A DNA stretch of 64,000 bases from Emiliania huxleyi CCMP1516 (taxonomy: Eukaryota; Haptophyta; Isochrysidales; Noelaerhabdaceae): NCBI RefSeq assembly GCF_000372725.1, contig NW_005198391.1:364944-428943 (forward strand). Reading direction: 5' to 3'. Made by a program: the position numbers and the translations under genes. The notes beneath the pieces were generated by a model. The model saw only the letters and a program-made list of their open reading frames with translations, was not told the DNA's origin and did no database searches. Below are positions 11,315 through 21,908 of this stretch, one piece after another (position 1 is the first letter of the stretch; every line of letters begins with the position of its first letter).

Positions 11315-12300
11315 AACTCATCAGAACCTCACAGCCCTCGCCTCGAATCTGAACCATCCATCCACTCGGTTCAGGCCCGGGCAAGACGTGCCGCAGGGCC
11401 GTCCAGCGTGGCTGGGAGGGTCCCAGAAGCGGTCCGAGCCGGGCGCCGATAGATTCAGGGACATGCCGGCCCCAGGCGAGTCGCCGATGGCACTCACGCT
11501 CAACGTCCGCAAAGAGCGCCAAGTTCTTTGAGGTGCAGCACGCGTTCCAGCAGCAAGGCGCAATCTACAAGCTCTTTCAAGGTGGCATGATGGAGCTCTG
11601 CTGTTCGGGATGCCTCGCGCTGCAGGCACGGACACCCCTGCCCCTGACGCTCCCCTCGTGCACGTGCGCATTGTGCTCTGAATGCTGCTCATGGCGTGCC
11701 TCCGTACCTCGCAGGGGCTCGAGCGCAGGCGCAAAACAAGTACCAGAGCAGTGAAAACCCCGCTCACGAGCAGGGATTCCGCGGGTACACCATTATGAAC
11801 GGAGCGGGGTACGGTCAACCTCAGTCCTTTTGCGCACGTGGGAAGGCTGGCGCAATGCATGCACTCTGAACTCATGGCGCTCAGGGAAAGGACAGGACTC
11901 TCACAATCTGCCACCCTCACAACCTGATCGAGCCGGCTGGCCGGAGATGGTGGTCATCACTTAGATGCCTGGAAATGCCGTCCAGGACGGTGCAGGCCGC
12001 GCTGCTCGCGCGGCTCCACAAACACCACCACGTCTGTGCCTGAGCTGAAGAGCGCTGCGCTCACAGTGCGCACCAGGCACTTAGAGTTTTGGCGTGCTCG
12101 AGACTCGAGAGCTCGACACTGCTCTAGGAGTACAGGACAACTGCAATGATTGTGCTGAAAGTGATAAGAGTGCCGACATGTGTGCCGAGAGAGAAGGCAA
12201 GCAAACGAGAATGTGATGGGGGGTCAGTCGGGAGCGTCGCCACATGTGAAGGTTGAGGTTTTCAGCAAAATTATAACGTCATACATGCGTAAGGGCTGCC
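11315..12300. other. Sparse region, no supported gene
   Basis: Only short conflicting frames. A possible AP2 upstream exon lies near 11490-11600 on the minus strand. I see no RNA gene, tandem repeat or transposon ends. Confidence 0.35.
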
Positions 12301-12540
12301 TCACACGTCCAAGACGCCAGCCAGTCCGCTGTCCCCATCCGAGCAAGCTGTCGGGCATTTGCGCCGTGCGAGAAGCTGCCATTGGAAAGAGGAGAGAGGG
12401 ATTGCGGAGGATGTGCTGGTTATGCGTAGTGTAGTTGACGACCGATGCTTCTTCTCCTCGATCCACCGCCGCACGGCACCTTCAGCAGCTGCTTCTTCCC
12501 ACGGGTCGTGCCAGATCTCATCTTCCGTCAGCGCGCGCAT
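12301..12540 (-). CDS. Short hypothetical frame, possibly a first exon
   Basis: From the ATG at 12540 the start reads MRALTEDEIWHDPWEEAAAE, then GAVRRWIEEKKHR, which looks like real charged helical protein. The remaining 45 residues look non-coding, and a GT donor (CG^GTCGTC) follows the KKHR codons. No family recognised and no downstream exon located. Confidence 0.25.
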   Translation of the reverse strand: MRALTEDEIWHDPWEEAAAEGAVRRWIEEKKHRSSTTLRITSTSSAIPLSSFQWQLLARRKCPTACSDGDSGLAGVLDV

Positions 12541-13167
12541 TGTGCCGCCCGCTGCAAGCCACCCGCATGCGTCCGGTGTGAGTGAGTCTCGCAGACTCGC
12601 ATGCCGAGTGTCCTGAGCAGTGCAGGTCTCTCCTCCTCCGGGCCGTCAGCGTCGCGGCCATTCCCGGTCCCGCGGCCGGCACTGAGGGCCGATTGCGGCC
12701 GGATGGTAGTTACGAGAACGGAGTGCTGATGAGTTGTGAGAGCTGCGTTGGTTCTGCGCCGCGAGGGCACTCTGGGACGCAAGCAGAGTAGAGTCGACAG
12801 TCGAGATATCGGAGAAGCGATAATGCAAGCGCTTCCTCCTAGTCACCAGCTGCACGTGACGACGAGAATCGCTCCGCACTTGTGGCGCTTTGGCGCGCAG
12901 GCGAGCTCTGAGCTGTGGACCTTTCGGTGGACACCTTCTCGCTCGGCAGCGTCGTGTTTGTTGGTTGGCCGCAGCGTCCGAGTGCTTGCGGGCTCAGTTC
13001 ACCGGCTCGTTCTCTGACTCCGCACGCAACAGCATCACGATCCATGAGGTCGATGGGGCTGCATTGGAGTACGCGGGCTGCATTGGCGTTCTCTACCTAG
13101 CCGCCCCTAAACACCAAAGGACCGAACCAAGCGCCGCCAGGGCGCGGTTGCTGCTGCAAACCACACC
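12541..13167. other. Upstream region of EMC8/9
   Basis: No convincing gene on either strand. The promoter of the plus-strand EMC gene should lie in the right part; I see no TATA box. Confidence 0.35.
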
Positions 13168-13965
13168 ATGTCGGCGACCACGAGCATCGAAGTCCAGCCC
13201 GAGGCGTACTGTCTCATGTTTCTCCACGCCTGCAAGTACCCAGCGCGCGCCGTCAACGGCTTGCTCCTCGGCACGGCGGCGGGTGACAGCGTAAAGGTGC
13301 AAAAGGCGCTTCCGCTCTTCCACAGCAGCTTCGCCCTGTCGCCGATGCTCGAGACGGCGCTCATGCTGGTGCGCTCGGCGCTGTAGCCAGCGTGCGCGCT
13401 GAGTTTACGCTCGCCCCGACGGCCCGTTCCCCGGTGCGCAGGCCGACGAGCACTGCAAGTCATCTGGCAAGCTGCAGGTGGTGGGATACTACCAGGCCAA
13501 CGAGCTGTGCGACGACCTCGAGCTGGGACCCTTTGGCAAGAAGATCGCGCAAAAGATCCGCTCTGTTTGTCCGCTCGCTGCGTGCCTCCTCATCGACGGA
13601 GCGCGCATGCAGCCGACTGCGCGCGAGCCCGGCCTGCTCCCCCTCGACGCAGACGGCAAGCGCAGCGCGGCGGCGCTCTCGCTACCAGACGCTGCGGCGG
13701 TGCAGCGCCTCGACGCTTACCTGCAGCACGGCGCGCGCCTGCCCGCGCCGCTGCCGCTCGCGTGCCCCCCTGCCAGCCGCCAGCCCCTCGGCCCGCCCGC
13801 ACCCCAGGCGGCCAACACCTGCTCGTCGACTTTGACGCGCACCTCGACGACGTGCCCTCCCCAGCGCGCTGCCCCGGGAGAGGGCACGGCCGGACGGCGG
13901 GCTTGTCCTCCTGATAGGCGACCAAGGACTGGCTCGGCAACTCGGCGCTGCTCTCCTCCGCCTGA
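13168..13965 (+). CDS. EMC8/9: ER membrane complex subunit 8/9 (4 exons)
   Basis: Exons 13168-13368, 13442-13730, 13808-13851 and 13918-13965 join in phase to 193 residues; animal EMC8 has about 210. Donors are GT, GC and GT. Family marks in order: EAYCLMFLHACKYPARAVNG (MPN-like start), LPLFHSSFALSPMLETAL, VVGYYQANE, CLLIDGARM, HLLVDFDAHLDD and the KDW end. The protein is a cytosolic cap of the ER membrane complex, which inserts tail-anchored and multipass membrane proteins. It has the MPN fold without the JAMM metal site, as in its family. It is convergent with the ADP-ribosyltransferase gene. Confidence 0.9.
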
Positions 13966-14358
13966 TCCTTTGTGCCGGGCTCGCCCCGTGGCTTGCTGCC
14001 CGTGGCAGGGGAGGCGAGCAGGACACCCTGTGTGTGCCACGGCCTCTTCCCGCTTGGCTGACCCACGCGCCCTGCGCGAGGGGGGGGGCGTCACGTATCG
14101 GGACTTTTGTATTTCGAGTCGCTCGGGCTGCCGTGCCGCGTGCGAGTTTTTGTGTATTTGGCCCCAAAAGCCCAACAGCAACACACGATATCTGGGTCCC
14201 ATCTGATGAATCCTGTTTATGGTGTGATAAATATGAGATGCTACAAAAGTCGATGGGGCGGACACACAAGTCTCAACAAACCGTCTCCACCTCTCCACGC
14301 CACAGCCAACAGCAACACATTTTTCAGACACAGCACGCGGCACGTCATCCACTACGCA

Positions 14359-17300
14359 CTAACTCATGAACAGGGTGCCCGTTTGCTCGAGCAGGTCCAG
14401 ATACCAATATCCGTCGTTTGGATTTACGTACGGTTCGGAGGTGACGACGAAGCGGGTCTGCGGCGACAGGAGCACCTCCTCCTCCTCTGCAGCAAAGAAG
14501 GAGAAGTCCTTGACGTCCTTGCCGGTGGTGACCTTGAGTCGGAAGATGATGCCCTTTTCTCGGTCGGTGAAGGACGAGGCGAGCTCCGGGCGGCGAGAGG
14601 TGGAGGAGAAGGCGCCCCACTGGATGGGCCTCCCCTCCTTGTACTGCCGCAGCACCGCCGCCTTGTCGGGGTGGCCGCGGTACACGTGCATCTTCAGGGA
14701 CGGCAGCTTCTCGAGCGCAGCCATCAGGTAGTACAGGTAGCCGCCCCACACGCTGAGCACCGCGCCGCGCGACTTGAAGTCGCGAGACCTCAGCCCCTGG
14801 TTGAGCGCGTAATAGAGCTGCCCCTCCTTGGCGCCTGTGTTGAAGTCGTACGTGTAGGCGGCCAGCGCGAAGAGCTCGTCGTCGTGCAGCTTCGCCTGGG
14901 GGATGGCGGGAGAGGGGGGAGGCTCGGCACGCCGCGACGGGCGGGACGGGGTGGTGGACGGGTGGGTGACGGGCTGTGGGTGGAGGGAGTGGTGGGCGGG
15001 TGGGCGGGCGGGGCGGGGGGGTCGGGTTGCCGGCAGGTCCTCCCACTTGAGTTGCTCGACCTTGAAGGACACGTCTCGGCAGAGCTGCTCGATGTCGGGG
15101 ATATGCTCGCGGCACAGCAGCAGGCACTCCATGCACGACTCGTGCGGCCGCCTCAGCTGCAGCGCGGGGACCGCCGAGATGGACATGTCCAGCTCGGGCA
15201 GCATCCGCGCCACCCGCACGCCCTCCATGCCCGGGTCCTCCGCCTCGTAGCTGCTGCTTCCCGACGGGCCCGCGCCGTCCGCCGCCTCGCCGCCATCCGC
15301 CTCGCCGCCGCCGTTGCCGCCGCCGGCGCCGCCGGCGCCGCCCTTGGCCGCGTCCTTGGCCGCGTCCTTGTTCGCGTCCTCCAGCAGCTCCGAGTCGCTC
15401 CTCTTGATGAGCGGCGGCATCTCCTGCACCTTTGCGACGGGCGGCGGCTTGGTCGACACGACCAGCAGCTCCGAGCACGGGAGCGGCGGGTCGTGCGTCG
15501 CGATGCACTGCAGCCGCGGCTGCGCCTGCCACTTGCTCTCGATCCACGCCTCCCACCCGATGCTCGACTGGTCCGGCGTCGGCACCGAGTCCAGCAGCTG
15601 GATCCACCCCTTCTTCTCGCCCAGCGAGGCGGCCGACTGCGCGTTCCACGCATTGTCGCCGTTGAACGCGAGCCAACGGTCCTCGCGGTCCGTCTTTTGG
15701 AAGGCGGGCCGCCCGTTGACGTCCCGGTCGGCAAGCCGGTAGCTGCCGAGGCACGCGCCCGCGTTGCCCGCGATGGGGGGCCCGGCGAGCTCTATCAGCG
15801 GCGGCGGCGGCAGCTGCGCCGTGTCGACCGACACGCACGTGCACGCGTCCTGCCGCACCCAATTGGAGCCGTCCCACGCCTCCCACTGCGTCTTTGAAAG
15901 GTCCGGCGTGGACACGTTCGAGTCGAGCAGCTGCAGCCAGCCGCGCTTCTGGCCGAGTGACGCCTCGGACTGGGCGTTCCACGCGTTCTCGCCGTTGAAG
16001 GCGATCCAGCGGTCCGAACGGCGCACCGACCGCCAGCACGGCCGGCCGTTGACCTCGTACCCCTTGATGAGCCGGTAGAGGCCGAGACAGTCCTGCGCCT
16101 TTGCCTCCGTCGCGCCCGAGAGCACGAGCGCCGAGGCGGGCGGCATCGTGCTCGGGTCCGCCTCGCGGCACTTGAGGTTCGGCTTCTTGTCCCACTTGCC
16201 GGCTCCGTCGGCCGTCTCCCACGAGAGGAGCGAGACCTAACGCGCACGGAGCGGGCGGCGTGCGTGGACGGGGCGGGGGGGAGGGGCTGGCGCGCCGCCG
16301 CCGGGGCGAGGCGCACGTCGGGCGTGTGGCACGACGAGTCGAGCAGCTGCATCCAGCCGCGCGACTGGCCGAGCGACGCCTCGGACTGCGCGTTCCACGC
16401 CGACGTGCCGTTGTACGCGACCCAGTGCGTCGGCCGCTCCGCGTGGCGGTAGCACGGCCGCCCGTTGACGAGCTTGCCTATGGGGGACGAGCCGGGCACG
16501 GGTCGGGGACGCGTCCAGGTGGCACGGCCGTCCGCAGGCGCGCTCTCGCCCTCGGCGAGGCGGTAGAGGCCGATGTAGTTTGCGGCGGTGCCAATCACGG
16601 GCTCGCCGTCGAGGATGATGGCCTTGGGCGGAGGGAGCTCGGTGTTGTCCACGGCGAGGCACTTGAGGTTGGGCTGCTTGGACCACTTGCCGTTGCCGTC
16701 CGCGCTGTCCCAAGGGATCTTGGACATGTTTGGCGTCGCCGCCGACGAGTCGAGCAGCTGCAGCCAGCCGCGCTTCTGGCCGAGTGACGCCTCGGACTGG
16801 GCGTTCCACGCGTTCTCGCCGTTGAAGGCGATCCAGCGGCCGGCGGACTGCGTGTGCCGGTAGGCTGGCCGGTCGTTGATCGTCTTGTCCAGCGCCAGCT
16901 TGTAGAGGCCGATGAAGTTGGCCGCGGTCCCCGAGATAGAGAGCGGGCCGCCCGTCGGGTTGTCGAGTCGGATCGCCACCGGCGGCGGCAGCTCCTTTGG
17001 GTCGGTCACCTTGACCTTGAGCTCGGGCACCTTCATCCACCCCCCCTTGCCGTCCGCCGCGTCCCACACCTGCTTGGACAGGTCGGGCGTGTGGCAGTGC
17101 TTGTCGAGCAGCTGCAGCCAGCCGCGAGACTTGCCCAGGTTGGCCTCCGACTGCGCGTTCCACGCGTTGTCGCCGTTGAAGGAGAGCCAGCGGTTGGGCC
17201 GGCCGGTGTGGCGCCAGACGGGCTTGCCGTTGACGATCCGGCCCTGCACGAGTGCATACAGCCCGAGGCAGCCGTTCGCCTCCGAGTCAATCTTTGGGCT

Positions 17301-17790
17301 CTCGATCATCAGCGCGGCGGGTGCGGGCAAGTCCTCGAGGCTGGCGACGGCGCACTGCAGCTCGGCCTGCTTGACCCACTCACCGCCATCCCAGGCCTCC
17401 CACACCACCTTGGACTGCGACGGGTAGGCGCACCCCTTGTCCAGCAGCTGCAGCCACCCCTTGGTCTTGCCGAGGTTGGACTCGGATTGGACGTTCCATG
17501 CTGTCGAGCCTGGGCGCGGGTCGTCGGGAGGACGCGTGGACGCGCGCGCGCGCATGGCCGGCCCGTCTAGGGTCGCGCCGGGCCGGTGGCGGCGGGCGCA
17601 ACGCGCGGGGCCGCGCACCGTTCCACGCCAGCCACTTGTCGAGAAGCCTAGTGTTGCGCCACGTCGGCTTGCCGTTGACCGTCTTGCCGTCGACAAGCCG
17701 GTAGAGCCCGATGCAGTCCGCGACGTTGCCTTCGATCTCAGACGCCTCTAACCGCAGGGCTTTGGGGACAAGGCCCGACGAGGAGCTCAT
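14359..17790 (-). CDS. Six-module repeat protein with C-terminal mono-ADP-ribosyltransferase (5 exons)
   Basis: Exons 17790-17619, 17509-16550, 16477-16317, 16236-15031 and 14895-14359 join in phase to 1011 residues; donors GT, GC, GT, GC. Residues about 27-690 hold six copies, each near 112 residues, of I/L-G-L-Y-x-L, V-N-G-R-P-x-Y/W, W-x-A-F-N-G, N-A-W-N-A-Q-S-E-A-S-L-G, G-W-L-Q-L-L-D, T-P-D, W-E-A-x-D-G. After a Gly/Asp-rich linker, the last about 180 residues match the arginine-specific NAD ADP-ribosyltransferase family: VYRGHPDK (R), WGAFSSTSRR (S-T-S), AAEEEEVLLSPQTRF (E-x-E). All three R-S-E elements are present, so it is probably active. No signal peptide or membrane segment: likely cytosolic or nuclear. 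The modules probably bind a target. Confidence 0.85.
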
Positions 17791-17845
17791 AGGCGAAGCC
17801 GTCTTGCCCGCATGTAGAAGAGAAATCGCCCGGTAGCAAGGCCGC

Positions 17846-18160
17846 CCGATGCCGATAATCTCCGGCCGGATGCGTGCGGGTAAGAGCTCGCGAGCAATAG
17901 TCTTCTTGCCATCCCCCTGCTCCCCCTCCACCATCCTCCCTCACTCACTCCACACTCGTCTCTGATGTTGCTCGAGGATGATCTCATCCTAAGGGCGTAG
18001 ACCCGATGCCGATAATAATAATAATCCGGCCGGATGGGTGCGGGTAAGAGCTCGCGACCAATAGTCTTCTTGCCATCCCCCTGCTCCCCCTCCACCATCC
18101 TCCCTCACTCCCACACTCGTCTCGGTGATCCGATGCTCGAAGATGATCTCATCCGAATGG
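17846..18160. repeat. Direct duplication of the ART promoter region
   Basis: Copy 1 (about 17846-17990) and copy 2 (about 18004-18160) share about 150 bp in the same orientation, with small indels including an extra ATAATA run in copy 2. Copy 1 sits directly upstream of the ART start codon, so the duplicated segment is probably promoter or 5' leader. Confidence 0.8.
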
Positions 18161-18439
18161 GGGGGGCGCTGCTCACTGCTCAGCCCCTTCGTCGATTTAG
18201 ACGAATAAAACATACACGGTGGGCGGCGAGCCGGACGGAGCTTTCTAAGGCGGCATCCAGCGCTGCGCGGGTGATACACGGAAGACCAAAACATGGAGAC
18301 TGAAACATGCGCGGCGAGGGCGCGGCGGCGGCGCCCCGTCCGTGTGCCCGAGCGGTCAGGGCGGCGCGAGGCCGCCGCCACCCCCTCGCGCGCGCGGCAG
18401 CCGCACGGGCGCCGCGCCGCTAACGCAGCAGCATACTGG

Positions 18440-19065
18440 CTAGGAGCAATAGCTCAGCTCGCCCTGGCGCAGCTGGCGGGAGACGTAGTCCTCGTTGAAC
18501 TTGGCGAACGCCTGGAACTGCTCCTGCAGTTTCGTCTGCAGGGTGCGGTCGTACTCCTCCCTCAGCGTCCGCTCGCGCTCGATGACCGCCTTGCGCACGA
18601 TATCGCGGACCTGGTCCAGGGTGAACAGCACCTCGCCCGTGTGCGGGTCTGTTCGCTGCCGAAGCGCCGCGGAGAGGTCAATGGCGCGCGACTGCGAGGC
18701 GCCTGCGGGCGTGAGGGGAGGGGAAGGGTCAGCAGGAGTGGGTGCGCAAGGAGCAGGCCCCGCGCGCGCGCAGCGGCTTCTGTGCGGCGCGCGCGCGGCG
18801 TGGCCGGGCGGCGGCCGGGTCGGCTGGACGCCCCGCCCACGCGCGCTCCCCCGTGCCGCCGCGGGACGCGCGCGCCTCCGTCAGAGCAGCCGGCGGCAAA
18901 GGCTGACGCAGACGGCGCCGCAGGCTCCGCCGCGTGCAGCCGCGTGCGTTTTCCGGCCGGAGACTCGGAAAGGAGCGAGCGGGCTGGCGAGCAGGACGGC
19001 TCGCCGCCCCAGCCCGGAGTGGCCTCCTCCATCCCCTCCCGCGCGCGCTTGCATGCAAGTAGCAT
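18440..19065 (-). CDS. Akirin-like nuclear protein (2 exons)
   Basis: Exons 19065-18876 and 18702-18440 join in phase (GC donor, GGAG^GCGCGC) to 150 residues. The C-terminus matches akirin: LFTLDQVRDIV, then LREEYDRTLQTKLQEQF, AFAKFNEDYVSRQ and a final SYCS, where animals end in SYVS. The N-terminus has basic nuclear-signal clusters (CKRAREG and GKRTRL), also akirin-like. In animals akirin links transcription factors to chromatin remodellers and helps nuclear import of proteasomes. Somewhat shorter than animal akirins (about 185-200). The C-terminal match is strong; function here is inferred. Confidence 0.85.
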
Positions 19066-19191
19066 CTTCGAGCAGCGCTGGCCTTTTTTCACAGCGTGCC
19101 TTGGCTTGGGAGTATGCTTCGAGTGCTGGGCGGCTTTTTTTCTTTTTTCTAAGACGAGACCTCGCGACGGCGGCCAAATCCTTTCGAACTA

Positions 19192-19980
19192 TTAAGGTTG
19201 CTCCCGGCCCAGTGGGATTTTGGCCTACTCAGTGACCGTCTAAGGGGCGCTAACTGGCTGCAATTCCATATCTTTTGTGCCTAGCTTGTAGAGCACCTTA
19301 AAAAACTAGTATGTCTTGGAGTGAAAAGTTTTTCGATGAGGTGGGGGTCCGTGGTGAGCAGATTCCCAGATTCTCCAGATTCCCCCTCGAGCACCTCCAA
19401 TTTTAATTCATTGCGGCCGCGGGTTTGCTCGGATTACTTTTCACTCCAAGACATACTAGTTTTTTGGCGTTCCGGTGCCTACAAAAAATATCCGAGATCA
19501 TATGGAGCTCACCACAGGGTTTGCGGCGGTCATTGTCCTACCAGCGGGCACAGCCGGGCCGCGGACACCCGTGAATGACCTTCGCAAACCCTGTGGTGAG
19601 CTCCATATGATCTCGGATATTTTTTTGTAGGTACCGTAATATTAAAAAACTACTTTGTCTTCGAGTGAAAAGTAGTCCGAGAAAGCCCGCGGCCGCAGTG
19701 AATTAAAAGGCGGTTTTCGAGGGGGAATCTGGAGAATCTGGGAATCGGCTCACCACGGATCCCCACCTCATCGAAAAACTTTTCACTCCAAGACAAAGTA
19801 CTTTTTATCCTCGCTACCCAACGCGGCCAAAGGATATCCACCTCGAGAACCTCGAGAGAAAGTACTTTTTTAAGGTGCTCTAGAAGCTAGGCACAAAAGA
19901 TATGGCATTGCAGGCCATTTAGGGCCCCTAGACGGTCACTGAGTAGGCCAAAATCCCCACTGGGCCGGGAGCAACCTTAA
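19192..19980. mobile_element. Fold-back MITE with TTAA ends
   Basis: The element begins TTAA-GGTTGCTCCCGG and ends with the reverse complement, CCGGGAGCAACC-TTAA. Nearly the whole 789 bp folds back: arms about 19192-19535 and 19575-19980 pair with moderate mismatches and indels around a centre near 19550. There is no coding frame. TTAA is the piggyBac target, so a non-autonomous piggyBac-like element is the first guess, although the termini do not start with the usual CCY. It lies between akirin and the YwqG-like gene, 87 bp before the latter's start codon. Confidence 0.85.
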
Positions 19981-20066
19981 CAACGAAGGCGCTCTCAAAA
20001 CAAAAAAAAGCCGGGTGGTGCCGCGCCAAAGCGTGCGCCAGGTGCGGGCGCAGCTAGCAGCTGTCA

Positions 20067-21215
20067 ATGTTGTCGCTGATGTTCCTGCCTGGCGGATTTC
20101 TGCAAGGGGCATTCGTCCCTTGCTGCGCTCACGTGGCTGCAGATGTCGCAAGTCCTTGTGCGCCAGTGTCTGCCGTAAAGAGCTGCAGCAAAAGCCAGGC
20201 TCTGCGCTGTGGGCTCGTGCCAGTATTCATGCAGGAGGAGGAGGATGGAGCCGCCAGCTACGCCTCCATCGACGAGGTTCGGGAGCTCGTGCATGCGATC
20301 GGCCTCGACCCTGAGGTACTGAAGCTCAGCGTCCGGATGGAGCGGGCGGTGCACGACTCGCTCTCAAAGGCGGCGCCCACACTGCGCAAGTCGGTGCGCT
20401 CTGCCATCGAGCTCGAGCTGTCGGCGCTCGACGGACCAGAGCCCACTGGCCCTGTCTCCAAACTGGGCGGGGTGCCGTGGCTCAAGCCGGACGATCAGTG
20501 GCCCACGTGCAAGTGCTGCGGGCAGCCGCTCGCTTTCTTTGCACAGCTGAACCTGGGGGCGCTGCGGGGCAGCGTCACGCTGCCGCCATCGTCGCCACCG
20601 ATCGGCATCGTGCCGGAGCTCAGCCGCAGCAGTGGGCTGCTCCAGCTGTGGGGTTGCACCGATGGCTTCCGGATTGAGGATCCGCAGGATCCGGAAGCCA
20701 TGATGGCGGCGGCAGTCATGCGGGAAGCCATGGCGGCAGACCTTGCGCAGGAAGACATTGATTGTCTGCGAGACATTGACTGTGAGGATGCGACGTACGA
20801 CAACCCGTTCGGTGGCACCGAGTTCCTCCGCCTCGTGCCGCAGGAAGAGCTGGGCAGCCCGACTCCTCCCAGTGGCGTCCCCGTGCTACCGACGGACCTC
20901 GTGTCGGCGGTGGGTGTGAGAGCGGAGCTCGGCTTCGAGGATAGCGAGCTGCGGGAGGAGCGCTGGCGAGTCGGAAGCGAGCTGGGGCGCTTTGCTGATT
21001 GGCTCGAGTACTCTGGTGGCCACGGCAATTGGGTTGGTGGCTGGGCCGATTGGTTGCAGGGGCCCCGCTATCCAGAGTGCCCAAAGTGCAGCGAGCCGAT
21101 GACGAATGTTCTCTTCAATTGGGATGGGGGTGCTATTGACATGGATGTCCCAGCGATCGTCACGCAGTGTCCAAAGTGTCCAGAACAGTTGGCGTTCTTG
21201 TGGGACCTAGACTAG
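20067..21215 (+). CDS. YwqG/DUF1963-family protein
   Basis: A single exon of 382 residues from the ATG at 20067. Diagnostic blocks are SKLGGVPWLKPDDQWPTC, C-x-x-C-G-Q-P-L, FFAQLNL, GLLQLWGC and a late C-P-K-C-S-E-P / C-P-K-C-P-E pair that looks like a zinc knuckle. These match YwqG-like proteins of bacteria and eukaryotes, whose biochemical role is unknown. The first 55 residues are more variable and hydrophobic at the start; the internal Met at residue 55 is an alternative start. The promoter must overlap or follow the TTAA element. Confidence 0.8.
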   Translation: MLSLMFLPGGFLQGAFVPCCAHVAADVASPCAPVSAVKSCSKSQALRCGLVPVFMQEEEDGAASYASIDEVRELVHAIGLDPEVLKLSVRMERAVHDSLSKAAPTLRKSVRSAIELELSALDGPEPTGPVSKLGGVPWLKPDDQWPTCKCCGQPLAFFAQLNLGALRGSVTLPPSSPPIGIVPELSRSSGLLQLWGCTDGFRIEDPQDPEAMMAAAVMREAMAADLAQEDIDCLRDIDCEDATYDNPFGGTEFLRLVPQEELGSPTPPSGVPVLPTDLVSAVGVRAELGFEDSELREERWRVGSELGRFADWLEYSGGHGNWVGGWADWLQGPRYPECPKCSEPMTNVLFNWDGGAIDMDVPAIVTQCPKCPEQLAFLWDLD

Positions 21216-21690
21216 CCGTCAACTGTGGCACGGTACACACGGACACTGACAGGAGACCAGTACATACCAACACTCGGGGGGGCGAGGAAATATGTGCGAG
21301 CGGGGTGGCGCGCCGTCGGAGCCGAGGGTAGGGTTCCAGGGTGTTGCCGGCGGTGCCCGGTGCGTCACACACAGCGGCCTTCTCTTATATCCTGAATCCT
21401 CGTCGAATCTCGACGAGAGTCGTCTAAACGCTCGTACTCGCTGCTCTCTGTCTCACAGAGCTGTACGGGTATCGTGTGTCAAGAAGAACACAATTGTGCA
21501 CAAGTAGAAACGGCCTCACACCGACACACGGACACACGGTGAACACGGTGACGGAGGGCAGAGCTAGTTCGTGACGACTCAACAGGAGCTCACCCCCGCC
21601 TTTGCGAGCCCCGTGCCGTCGAGCGGGGCCCCCGCTGGGGTTGAGTGTCCACAGCCCACGCACAGACATGGTGAGAAAAGTGCCGCGCCC
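21216..21690. other. Gap between convergent genes
   Basis: 3' sides of the YwqG-like and DNAJ genes. No gene, RNA or repeat that I can support. Confidence 0.4.
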
Positions 21691-21874
21691 TCACTGGGCG
21701 GACCCCTCCGACTCTTGCAAGCCAAAGAGGAGCTGCACCAACTCCTCCTTCTCGACGGCGTCGGGATCGGTGATGCCGCGCTCGCGCAGCCGCCGCTTGA
21801 GCTCGCCAACCTTCATCTGGCGAAGCTCCTCCAAGCTACACCGCTGCTGTGTCGCGCCGCCGCCGCGCGCCGCC

Positions 21875-21908
<34 letters not shown>

